From Acidobacteriota bacterium (GTDB lineage: Bacteria; Acidobacteriota; Vicinamibacteria; Vicinamibacterales; 2-12-FULL-66-21), in NCBI GenBank assembly GCA_013817065.1, contig JACDDJ010000394.1:1-5101 (forward strand): a stretch of DNA of 5,101 bases, written 5' to 3'. Of this stretch, positions 1-5,101 are shown in pieces (the first letter of the stretch is position 1; every line of letters starts with the position of its first letter). A program made the position numbers and the translations under genes. Below the pieces are notes generated by a model that did not search any database, was not told the DNA's origin, and saw nothing but the letters and a program-made list of their open reading frames with translations.

Positions 1-509
1 ACTAATTCTTGCCGCCCCGCCAGACTGATCGGTGCCACTCGCGCCTCCTCCGCTCGTCATGAGCGGTAGCAAATGTGATGAGGCAACGATTGTCCCCGAG
101 TAGCAAACCGGGCGACGCAACGCGACTTGCAAATTTAATTGTCGTTGATCAACGGACTTCGCAACTGGCTGGTCACGGCCGCGTGAGCGCAGCCAGCGTC
201 CAACTCCTCGCCGCAGAACCAATTGGCATGAGTGACTGGGCGCGACGAACATGGCCGGCGTCCAGCCCCAGTCCCACCCTGTGACGGGCAGGAGCCCGAG
301 CTGGGGGGAAGACCTCGCGCCACGCCTCGGTGTCCACGCATCCGCGTGAAGGACCCCGCGTGGCGCTTCTTGCCACATTGGCAGTACTGACCGTGGTGGC
401 GCTCGGTCGGGTGATGCCCGAACATCGCGCGCTGCGTATCTGTCTCTACGCGCACAGAGCGTTGCGATTCAGAGTGGTCTCAACGAGATGGGTCAGCGGC
501 CGCCGTACC
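1..509. other. No supportable gene; unassigned stretch left of the IS3 relic
   Basis: I recognise no protein, RNA or repeat family here. Short plus-strand frames (for example 75-284 and 330-512) have no visible domain and no good ribosome binding site. On the minus strand the frame read from an ATG at 378 stays open to the window edge (126 codons) and is also open upstream, antisense through the IS3 left end, up to about 590. Its composition (scattered Trp and Arg, no motif) looks like chance openness in GC-rich DNA rather than coding. A small plus-strand tail around 139-183 reads LINGLRNWLVTAA then stop, vaguely like the repeat-encoded peptide at 2151-2249, but this is too short to call. Confidence 0.4.
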
Positions 510-740
510 TGACGTTGTCCCAGATTTTCGAGACGGCTGACAAGGAGAGTACGGGTCGCTTCCGGCTCCCCCACGGGGGGAAGGAGAAGCGATGAAGAAA
601 TCGACTTACACCGAAGAGCAAGTCACTACGCCCTGCGTCGGGCGGAGTCCAGCACGCCAGTCGCCGATGCGTGTCGACAGACGGGCATCGCCGAGGCGAC
701 CTTCTACCTCTGGAAGAAGAAGTACGGCAGCCTGGGTGGC
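510..740 (+). mobile_element. IS3-family insertion sequence, left-end fragment
   Basis: The fragment consists of a probable left end, a leader of about 80 bases and the start of orfA. The end is placed near 510, where the sequence begins TGACGTTGTCCCAGATTTTC; the distance from there to the orfA start at 592 is normal for IS3-family elements. No matching right end, no orfB (DDE integrase-like transposase) and no programmed frameshift region are present, because recognisable IS sequence ends near 740. The exact left boundary and the terminal inverted repeat are inferred, since the partner end is missing and no target-site duplication can be checked. Confidence 0.6.
592..740 (+). pseudogene. IS3-family transposase OrfA, frameshifted N-terminal fragment
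   Basis: OrfA is the small helix-turn-helix protein that binds IS ends and is joined to OrfB by ribosomal frameshifting to make the active transposase. The ATG at 592 is supported by a strong AAGGAG at 581-586, five bases upstream. The first codons read MKKSTYTEEQV. At about 625-627 the homologous reading jumps from one frame to the next, consistent with loss of a single base (GTCAC-TACGCC), and continues YALRRAESSTPVADACRQTG, then IAEATFYLWKKKYGSLG. This is the typical IS3 OrfA helix-turn-helix followed by the FYxWKxKYGG signature. After KKKYGSLGG the family match stops, leaving about 50 of the usual 90-100 residues; the leucine-zipper part is absent. The frame itself stays open to the TAG at 957, but that extension resembles nothing. 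The family call is firm; the subgroup is not determined. Confidence 0.8.
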
Positions 741-895
741 TGTCTTGAATGTCAACCCAATAGGTACACAGCACCGGTTCGCTCGGCGCGTCGTGGTGAT
801 AGAGCGAAGTGCCGGGAGAGGTGTCTCAGGGTCGTCGCCGTGCTGGAGATATGGAGGCGCGATCGCGATCCGAGGGGCGGCACAACGGTCGCTCC

Positions 896-925
896 GCCAA
901 TTGCGGACATCGTCCAGCGCGGCCT
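896..925 (-). repeat. Copy 1 of a 30-base repeat
   Basis: This stretch and 2189-2218 share 28 of 30 bases in direct orientation (GCCA-x-TTGCGGACATCGTCCAG-x-GCGGCCT). The core is found inverted at 1024-1048. Read on the minus strand it encodes AALDDVRNW. The strand given is the one on which this peptide reads. Such identity is well beyond chance in a 5 kb window. The family is unknown to me. Confidence 0.75.
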
Positions 926-1023
926 ACGCAGCCACAAGGTGTTGGAGCGCAATCGGTAGGCCATCGAGCGAAGAGCGAACTCGCAAGTTGCTGAGTTCAT
1001 TACCTTTATTGGCAGGGCTCGCC

Positions 1024-1048
1024 CACTGGACGATGTCCGCGGCTGGCT
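1024..1048 (+). repeat. Inverted copy of the 30-base repeat
   Basis: Twenty-three of 25 bases match the reverse complement of 2189-2218, including an exact run of 17 (CACTGGACGATGTCCGC). In the plus-strand frame it reads PLDDVRGWL and is followed two codons later by a TAA stop (1056-1058). With 896-925 it frames about 100 bases as an imperfect inverted repeat. Confidence 0.7.
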
Positions 1049-1085
1049 CATCCGTTAAGCCGCGTAAACAGGCCTTTTCGATGAT

Positions 1086-1246
1086 TCAGTGGCGCTTGGT
1101 CCACGACCGGGGCTTCAGCGGCTGGCTCGGCACTCTCTCGACCAACTCCTGCACGCGAGTGCGAGCCTTGTCGCGGAGATTGCTCGCACGACCTCGACCG
1201 GCTTTCCCTTTGGGTCCTCGAGCGGCCAGTCATCCCGCTTCACGCC
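1086..1246 (-). pseudogene. arsC: Arsenate reductase (LMW phosphatase type), C-terminal fragment
   Basis: Thioredoxin-type ArsC proteins share the low-molecular-weight tyrosine phosphatase fold and reduce arsenate to arsenite in the cytoplasm. Reading the minus strand from about 1246 gives GVKRDDWPLEDPKGKPVEVV then RAI, which matches the conserved C-terminal segment of the actinobacterial/acidobacterial type (usual pattern: PG-K-R-x-D-W-x-L-x-D-P-x-G-x-P-x-E-x-V-R-x-I-R-D-E-I). At 1176-1177 two bases break the frame, and RDKARTRVQELVERV resumes the final helix, ending at a TGA (1086-1088). The catalytic P-loop (CxxNxxRS) would lie upstream and is missing; before GVKRDD the sequence no longer matches, and the integrase relic begins about 40 bases further on. 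It is therefore dead. The call rests on about 35 residues; a related LMW phosphatase without arsenate activity is the main alternative. Confidence 0.6.
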
Positions 1247-1284
1247 CAGGGCCCGGCGGTGCGCTCGGCATCCCGCGCACGTGG

Positions 1285-2062
1285 GAGATCGCAGGGCTTC
1301 CCGCCATCATCCGTCGGGCTGGACCGGAGGCCGAACGGCGCACGGTTGAGTTCTTCGAAAACGGGCATCGGCAACCGCAATACCCGCCAGGCCTATGCGC
1401 AGGCGGTGATGCGGTTCATGAACTGGTGCGATGACCGCAATCTCGAGCTCGCCGACATCACCCTGTTCACCGTCACCGCCTATGCGGACGAGATGACCCG
1501 TGAATAGGCGGCGCGTACAGTGCAGCAGCACCTGGGCGCGATTCGAGGCCTGTTCGATCACCTCGTCACCGGGAAGGTCGTGCCGGTGAATCCGGCGTCG
1601 CCCGTACGCGGCCCCAGGGACGCGGCGCCGAAGACCAAGACCAAGGCGGCGGTGCTGCAACCGCAGGAGATCAGGCTGCTGCTCGATTCCGTCGATGTGA
1701 GCGACTGCTCCGGGTTGCGCGACCGCGCGCTGAGCGCGACGATGGCTTTCGGTTTCGCACGCGTCTCGGCCGTGGTCGCGATGGACGTGGAGGATTGCTT
1801 CGCGCGTGACGGGCAGGACTGGCTTCGCCTTCACGATAGGAACGGCACGTACGAGATCCCGCTCCATCCCAAGGCGAGAGCCTATCTGGATGCCTATCTG
1901 GCGGCCGCCGGGATCGGCGGCGAGCCGGATTTGCCGCTGTGGCGGACGATGACCAAGGAGCGGACGTTCAGCGGTGAGCGCATGTCGCGTGTTGATGTGT
2001 TCCGCATGGTGAAGCGTCGGCTCCGTGATGCAGACCTTCCGGAAGCCGCCAACTGCGACAGT
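1285..2062 (+). pseudogene. Tyrosine recombinase/phage-type integrase, multiply disrupted
   Basis: Tyrosine integrases cut and rejoin DNA at att sites through a covalent 3'-phosphotyrosine. The homology starts with LPAIIRRAGPEAERRTVEFF (1297-1356), a conserved N-terminal segment of a widespread soil-bacterial integrase family. Between 1357 and 1367 an extra base shifts the frame; it then continues GNRNTRQAYAQAVMRFMNWC, the SAM-like core-binding domain. An in-frame TAG at 1505-1507 interrupts it where homologues read through into TVxQHLxAIRxLFDxLV. The same frame resumes with TVQQHLGAIRGLFDHLVTGK, VPVNPASPVRGP and the catalytic-domain box I LRDRALSATMAFGFARVSAV, whose Arg (1760-1762) is the first catalytic arginine. 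The match continues to MVKRRLRDADLPEAANC (to about 2056) and then stops exactly where HTFRATG should follow. The second catalytic block (HxxR, H/W) and the nucleophilic Tyr are absent; about 70 of the usual 300-330 residues are missing. No start codon can be placed. Confidence 0.85.
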
Positions 2063-2308
2063 AGGCGAACGGCGGCGCGTTCGGCCGCGCGACCATAGCG
2101 GATCGAGCGGGGCGAAGGCTCACGCCTGCCGAGATTGCGAGAATCGGAATCTAACGGTCATGACGTGTCGCGGCCCACTGCGGGGTCAGCCAGTTGCGGA
2201 CATCGTCCAGTGCGGCCTTGTCTACGGTAAGCTGCTGACCGAACAGCACTTACACGACGCCAAATTGGGCGTATTCGCAAGTACTTGATTCTATTGGTCT
2301 TAGAAGGC
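2063..2308. other. Unassigned stretch between the integrase relic and the tRNA half
   Basis: No known family is visible. The one notable reading is on the minus strand, 2249 to 2151: a GTG directly after a TAA gives VLFGQQLTVDKAALDDVRNW then LTPQWAATRHDR and a TAG. This could be the tail of an eroded gene or a 32-residue peptide; there is no clear ribosome binding site. It contains the repeat copy at 2189-2218. Nothing here resembles the missing C-terminus of the integrase, so the integrase was cut by deletion or by another insertion near 2062, not just frameshifted. Confidence 0.4.
2189..2218 (-). repeat. Copy 2 of the 30-base repeat
   Basis: This copy is 28/30 identical to 896-925 in the same orientation and shares an exact 17-base core with the inverted copy at 1024-1048. 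Read on the minus strand it lies inside a short open tail and encodes KAALDDVRNWL. Both this copy and the 1024-1048 copy are followed in the same reading direction by a stop codon within about 15 codons, so the repeat may derive from the 3' ends of related genes. Confidence 0.75.
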
Positions 2309-2358
2309 TGGCTCCTCGGGCTGGACTCGAACCAGGAACCCTCCGGTTAACAGCCGGA
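2309..2358 (-). tRNA. tRNA-Asn(GTT), isolated 3' half; probable att half-site
   Basis: Reading the minus strand from 2358: anticodon stem TCCGG, loop CTGTTAA with anticodon GTT, stem CCGGA (five perfect pairs), variable loop GGGTT, T arm CCTGG-TTCGAGT-CCAGC (the outermost pair is a C-C mismatch), acceptor strand CCGAGGA, discriminator G and encoded CCA (2309-2311). This is tRNA positions 27-76. Upstream on the minus strand there is no D arm and no complementary acceptor strand TCCTCGG, so no cloverleaf can form and it is not a working tRNA. Tyrosine integrases commonly recombine at tRNA anticodon loops or 3' ends and leave such 3' copies at element ends. The break lies at the 5' edge of the anticodon stem, which fits an anticodon-loop crossover. 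The integrase relic 250 bases away supports this reading. Confidence 0.8.
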
Positions 2359-2460
2359 ATAGGAAGCGTTAGCCGCGCTTGGCTGCCGTGTGCTGGACCG
2401 TGCCGGATCGCGCAGGATCATCCGTGGAATAGCACGATTCTGACCTTCTCGGTTGTGTCG

Positions 2461-2519
2461 GACGTTGCTGTCGTTTGCTGCTCTATGTAGCAGGGAAAGG
2501 GCAAGAAAAGGGCAACGTC
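2461..2519. repeat. Nested inverted repeats with a tandem AAAGGGCAA
   Basis: The outer arms GACGTTGC (2461-2468) and GCAACGTC (2512-2519) are perfect complements. Inside lies CTGCT (2478-2482) and AGCAG (2489-2493). Between the inner stem and the right outer arm, AAAGGGCAA occurs twice, at 2496-2504 and 2507-2515, eleven bases apart. Tandem short sites about one helical turn apart beside an att core are what integrase arm-type sites look like, but this is only a positional analogy. An IS end is another possibility. Confidence 0.35.
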
Positions 2520-2850
2520 GGTAGTGGGTCAGTTTGAATTCTGAGGAATCAAGTCAGCCAGAAACCAGATCAGCAGTGTCAGAATGCCGGACTACCAGAT
2601 CACGACAACCGCTCGCTGAAAGACGACTGCGCTTCTCTCCCCCCGAACGCGCCGATCATGGCACCGGCCGCAGCGGTGTCAAGCCGTCGAGACGCCCGGG
2701 CGCGGGATCGGACACACCTCCGGCAGATTGACAGCCAGATAGGCGTCGCTCAGGGGGCCGATTCGTACTCGTCGGCCTGCGCCTCTCCCGCCGCGGCGAG
2801 CAGCGGCGGCGCACGCGCGGGGCGGGCGACGGGCAGGTCCGTAGGAAGAC

Positions 2851-2868
2851 CGAATGCCGGAGCATTCG
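2851..2868. repeat. Perfect 7-base hairpin
   Basis: CGAATGC and GCATTCG flank a CGGA loop. No T-run follows on either side, so it is a poor intrinsic terminator. It could be a protein-binding palindrome or have no function. Confidence 0.4.
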
Positions 2869-2973
2869 ACCGATAACCGCCGCTAAACACTTGCGGCCAG
2901 ACAAGCCGTCCAACAACAGCCAACACCGCAGGAGATCGAGCGCGTGCGCCGATCTGCCACTGGGCGGCGACGA

Positions 2974-2979
2974 TAGAAT
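2974..2979 (+). promoter_or_regulatory. Possible -10 element (TAGAAT) for the permease
   Basis: TAGAAT matches the sigma-70 -10 consensus at five of six positions and lies 30 bases before the permease ATG, which would give a very short leader. No convincing -35 box is found at the right spacing, so this is a weak call based on position and a single hexamer. Confidence 0.25.
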
Positions 2980-3008
2980 CGTACCTTTGCCGATGGTAGT
3001 GTTACGCC

Positions 3009-5101
3009 ATGAACGATTTGCGGTACGCGTGTAGGCTGCTCCGCCGCGACCTGGGATATACAACACTTGCGATCCTCACCATGGCGGTCGGCATCGGGGC
3101 GACGACGACGCTGTTCAGCGTCGCATATGGCGTGCTGCTAAAGCCGCTCCCGTGGGCGGACGGCGATCGCCTGCTGCGTGTGACGGAATCGCGCAAAGGG
3201 CAACAGGCGCGGCTTCCAGGGACCATCTCCAACGGCGCCTATCTCGCGTGGCGTGACCAGGCGTCGACAGCCGAGGCGATTGGTGGCTACGGCCTCGGCG
3301 GTAGCGCAATGACGGCGGTCGCGAGCGGCGGCGAACCTGCGCGGCTGCAAGTGGTCCGGTTGACGGCCTCGATGTTTGACGTCCTCCGCGTGCGTCCCCT
3401 GCGTGGTCGTGCTTTCACAACCGGCGACGAGCAATACGACGGCGGCGCTTATCCGATTGCGAGCGTCGCGATCCTTTCATATGGGCTGTGGCAGGAGTGG
3501 TTCGGCGGCCGCGATGATGCGATCGGCAGGGTCGTGCGAGTCGACGATCAGCCGGTCACGGTTATCGGTGTTATGTCGCGCGACTTTGCGTTTCCCGACC
3601 GGGAAACACGCGCCTGGCTGCCCATGCCGGTTGGAGGGGTGTTAGGCGCCAATGGTGTTCGACGGATTCAGATCTTCGGTGCCATGGCGCGTCTGAAACC
3701 GGGTGTCACACCGCAGCAGGCGGCGGCGGAAGCGACGGCCAGGGCTCGGACGGCGCCAGATCCGGGGTTTGCAGCGGTTGCGATGTTTGGCAGCGATGCG
3801 CCTTCGGACGTCTCCGTCACTCCGGCGATCGACGCGATGACCGCCGACGTGCGGCCAGCCATCATCGTGCTGCTCGCGGCCGTCGGTTTGCTACTCGCGA
3901 CCGCGACGGCCAACGTCGGAGGCCTGCAGCTTGCGCGCGCGACGACACGGCGGCGTGAGTTGGCGGTTCGAGCCGCCCTCGGCGCGAGCCGTAGCCAGCT
4001 CGTGCGCCAGCTCGTCACTGAGAGCGCCGTGATCGGCTCGGCCGGAGCGGTTGCCGGCGTCACATTCGCGGCCGTTATGCAGCGGGTATTGCCTGCGCTG
4101 CTACCCGCTGACTTTCCGCGTGCCGCCGACATCGCTCTGAACCTGCCGGTCGTGTTGTTTGCCGCCGTTCTCGCGATCGTGGCGAGCGTCGCCTGCAGTT
4201 TGATACCAGCGACCCAAACAGGACGCCTTGATCTCACGTACGCGCTTGCCCAAGAGAGCGCCGCATCGGTAGCGGGCGGCGGCCGAACGCCCTCCGCTCG
4301 CCTGCGCGCGGCGGTGATGGCCGCGCAAGTGGCGCTCGCATGCGTGCTGCTCGTCGGCGCGGCCCTGCTCACGCGATCGTTCGTCGCACTGATGCACGCG
4401 GACCGCGGTTACGACGCGGCGAACGTCCTGACCGCCCGACTGGATCTGCCGCCGCAGAACTCGGACGGGCCTCGCCACGTTGCGCTGGCGGACGCCGTGA
4501 TCGCGCGAATGCGCGCACAACCCGGCGTTGCAGCGGCGGCTGCCGCGGATGCGCTGCCGTTCCTGAGCCTGGGCAGCGCGCTGGGCACGGAGATGCCGTC
4601 GCCGGTGAACCCCGCGATCAAACAGCAAGTACGCGCCAACCTGCGAATGGTTAATCCAGAGTACTTCGCAGCGCTTCGACTCCGCCTGGTCCAGGGGCGA
4701 CTCTTATCGGATGCCGATCGCGCCTCGACGAAGCGCGTCGTTGTGGTGAGCCGATCATTCGCGCGCCAATATCTGGGGCCTGAGCCGCTCGGCAAAGTTG
4801 TGCCACTGCGGTCTGGCAGGATCGGCGGCGGTGCCGACGCTGAAGTGGTCGGCATCGTTGAGGACGTACGGCAGTCGAGCGTGACAGAGCCGGCGGCGGC
4901 GGACCTCTTCATTGCGTACCGCCAATTCCCTGACTGGTGGACGCGCGGGTCGATCATTTTCGCCGTGCGCACGACCGATGATCCGTTCGCGCACATCCAG
5001 GCTCTGCGAACAGCCGTCCGCGAACAGGATCCCACGGTGGCGCTCGATTCCATCATGACGATGGAGGAGCGTGTTGCCACCAGTCTGGCAAAGCCGCGGC
5101 T
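3009..5101 (+). CDS. ADOP-family orphan ABC permease (MacB/FtsX type), 3' end outside window
   Basis: This is an inner-membrane permease with two tandem MacB-like halves and no ATPase domain of its own. Such orphan permeases are thought to work with a separate MacB-type ATPase, but the substrate is unknown. The ATG at 3009 is the only sensible start: an in-frame TAG lies at 2997-2999, and MNDLRYACRLLRRDLGYTTL is the family's standard beginning, though no strong ribosome binding site is seen. The frame is unbroken for 697 codons. In order: TM1 at about 18-44 (AILTMAVGIGATTTLFS), first periplasmic MacB core domain at about 45-275 (including ILSYGLWQEWFGG, 155-167), TM2 at 283-304, the cytoplasmic coupling segment RRRELAVRAALGAS (314-327), TM3 at 340-365, TM4 at 380-400, TM5 at 436-458, then the second periplasmic domain from 462 (VNPEYFAALRLRLVQGR at 548; VVVVSRSFARQYLGPEPLG at 577; EVVGIVEDVRQ at 612; a TMEERVATSLAKPR ending). 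Full members run to about 800-880 residues, so the last three membrane helices lie beyond the window. A PadR-type regulator often precedes such genes; none is present here. Confidence 0.92.
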   Translation, partial: MNDLRYACRLLRRDLGYTTLAILTMAVGIGATTTLFSVAYGVLLKPLPWADGDRLLRVTESRKGQQARLPGTISNGAYLAWRDQASTAEAIGGYGLGGSAMTAVASGGEPARLQVVRLTASMFDVLRVRPLRGRAFTTGDEQYDGGAYPIASVAILSYGLWQEWFGGRDDAIGRVVRVDDQPVTVIGVMSRDFAFPDRETRAWLPMPVGGVLGANGVRRIQIFGAMARLKPGVTPQQAAAEATARARTAPDPGFAAVAMFGSDAPSDVSVTPAIDAMTADVRPAIIVLLAAVGLLLATATANVGGLQLARATTRRRELAVRAALGASRSQLVRQLVTESAVIGSAGAVAGVTFAAVMQRVLPALLPADFPRAADIALNLPVVLFAAVLAIVASVACSLIPATQTGRLDLTYALAQESAASVAGGGRTPSARLRAAVMAAQVALACVLLVGAALLTRSFVALMHADRGYDAANVLTARLDLPPQNSDGPRHVALADAVIARMRAQPGVAAAAAADALPFLSLGSALGTEMPSPVNPAIKQQVRANLRMVNPEYFAALRLRLVQGRLLSDADRASTKRVVVVSRSFARQYLGPEPLGKVVPLRSGRIGGGADAEVVGIVEDVRQSSVTEPAAADLFIAYRQFPDWWTRGSIIFAVRTTDDPFAHIQALRTAVREQDPTVALDSIMTMEERVATSLAKPR

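Larger units (their letters stand above)
741..1085. other. Unassigned degraded sequence between the IS3 and arsC relics
   Basis: No protein family is recognisable on either strand. The plus-strand frame that continues from the IS3 fragment ends at a TAG (957-959). After it, the same frame reads ANSQVAEFITFIGRARPLDD then VRGWLIR and a TAA at 1056-1058, which could be the tail of an eroded gene, but I cannot name it. The minus-strand frame 752-1051 is open without any recognisable domain. The stretch carries two copies, in opposite orientation, of the repeat listed separately (896-925 and 1024-1048). Confidence 0.4.
2359..3008. other. Non-coding stretch between the tRNA half and the permease
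   Basis: I recognise no gene. Short frames (2534-2731 and 2658-2876 on plus, 2656-3066 on minus) have no domain and no plausible start. A further minus-strand frame from about 3003 to a TGA at 2756 is open for some 80 codons and alanine/proline rich but has no ATG. The stretch contains nested inverted repeats (2461-2519), three spaced GTCAG motifs (2529, 2553, 2579), a perfect 7-base hairpin (2851-2868) and, just before the permease, a possible promoter element. Confidence 0.4.

Noticed and set aside
1..378. Minus-strand frame open from an ATG at 378 to the window edge (126 codons), also open upstream to about 590
   Set aside because: No recognisable domain, no ribosome binding site, odd Trp/Arg-rich composition, and its upstream part runs antisense through the IS3 leader. 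Long chance-open frames are common in GC-rich DNA.
1054..1060. GTTAAGC, matching the integron attC R' consensus
   Set aside because: No partner RYYYAAC at attC distance and no cassette structure; a seven-base degenerate match is expected by chance.
592..1434. A 280-codon plus-strand open frame
   Set aside because: It is a composite: its first codons are IS3 orfA, its end is the N-terminus of the integrase pseudogene, and the middle is antisense to the arsC relic. It is not a single gene.
2655..2682. Minus-strand TTGACA (2677-2682) with CATGAT 16 bases downstream, as a promoter
   Set aside because: The -10 match is only four of six and no gene lies downstream on that strand.
2756..3003. Minus-strand Ala/Pro-rich open frame ending in EYESAP and a TGA
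   Set aside because: No ATG start, no family match, and it extends into the presumed leader of the permease; probably composition-driven.
3668..4628. Long minus-strand frames (3668-4372, 4101-4628) inside the permease
   Set aside because: Antisense shadows of a clear family member; their Ala/Arg/Ser/Thr-rich or low-information sequences show no domain.
1..5101. CRISPR array, rRNA, riboswitch, or a new multi-gene defence-type system
   Set aside because: No regularly spaced repeats, no conserved rRNA or riboswitch motifs, and only one intact gene in the window.

Overview
The window looks like a decayed insertion zone next to one intact, highly expressed-looking type of gene. The high GC content and the large orphan MacB/FtsX-type permease at the right end (the ADOP family, abundant in Acidobacteriota and also found in Gemmatimonadota) suggest a soil-type acidobacterium. 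That assignment rests on family distribution, not on a marker gene.

Layout. Positions 1-509 hold no gene I can support. Positions 510-740 are the left end and first ~50 codons of an IS3-family insertion sequence whose orfA carries a one-base deletion and is cut off. Positions 741-1085 are unassigned but contain two copies, in opposite orientation, of a repeat seen again at 2189-2218. Positions 1086-1246 (minus strand) are the C-terminal remnant of a low-molecular-weight-phosphatase type arsenate reductase, with one frameshift. Positions 1285-2062 (plus strand) are a tyrosine recombinase/integrase pseudogene with a frameshift, an in-frame amber stop and a missing catalytic C-terminus. Positions 2309-2358 (minus strand) are exactly the 3' half of a tRNA-Asn(GTT), from the anticodon stem to CCA, with no 5' half. 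Positions 2359-3008 are non-coding as far as I can tell, with some inverted and direct repeats. From 3009 to the end of the window is one long uninterrupted permease gene, cut by the window edge.

Interpretation. An integrase relic about 250 bases from an isolated tRNA 3' half is the classic debris of a tRNA-targeted integrative element. The arsC-like and IS3 fragments would fit as cargo and later hitchhikers. The broken frames are in three different genes, so the element is probably long dead. The permease lies outside this debris and is probably part of the resident chromosome. I found no convincing new functional system. The points most worth following are the tRNA half-site with its flanking repeats, and the three-copy repeat of unknown origin.
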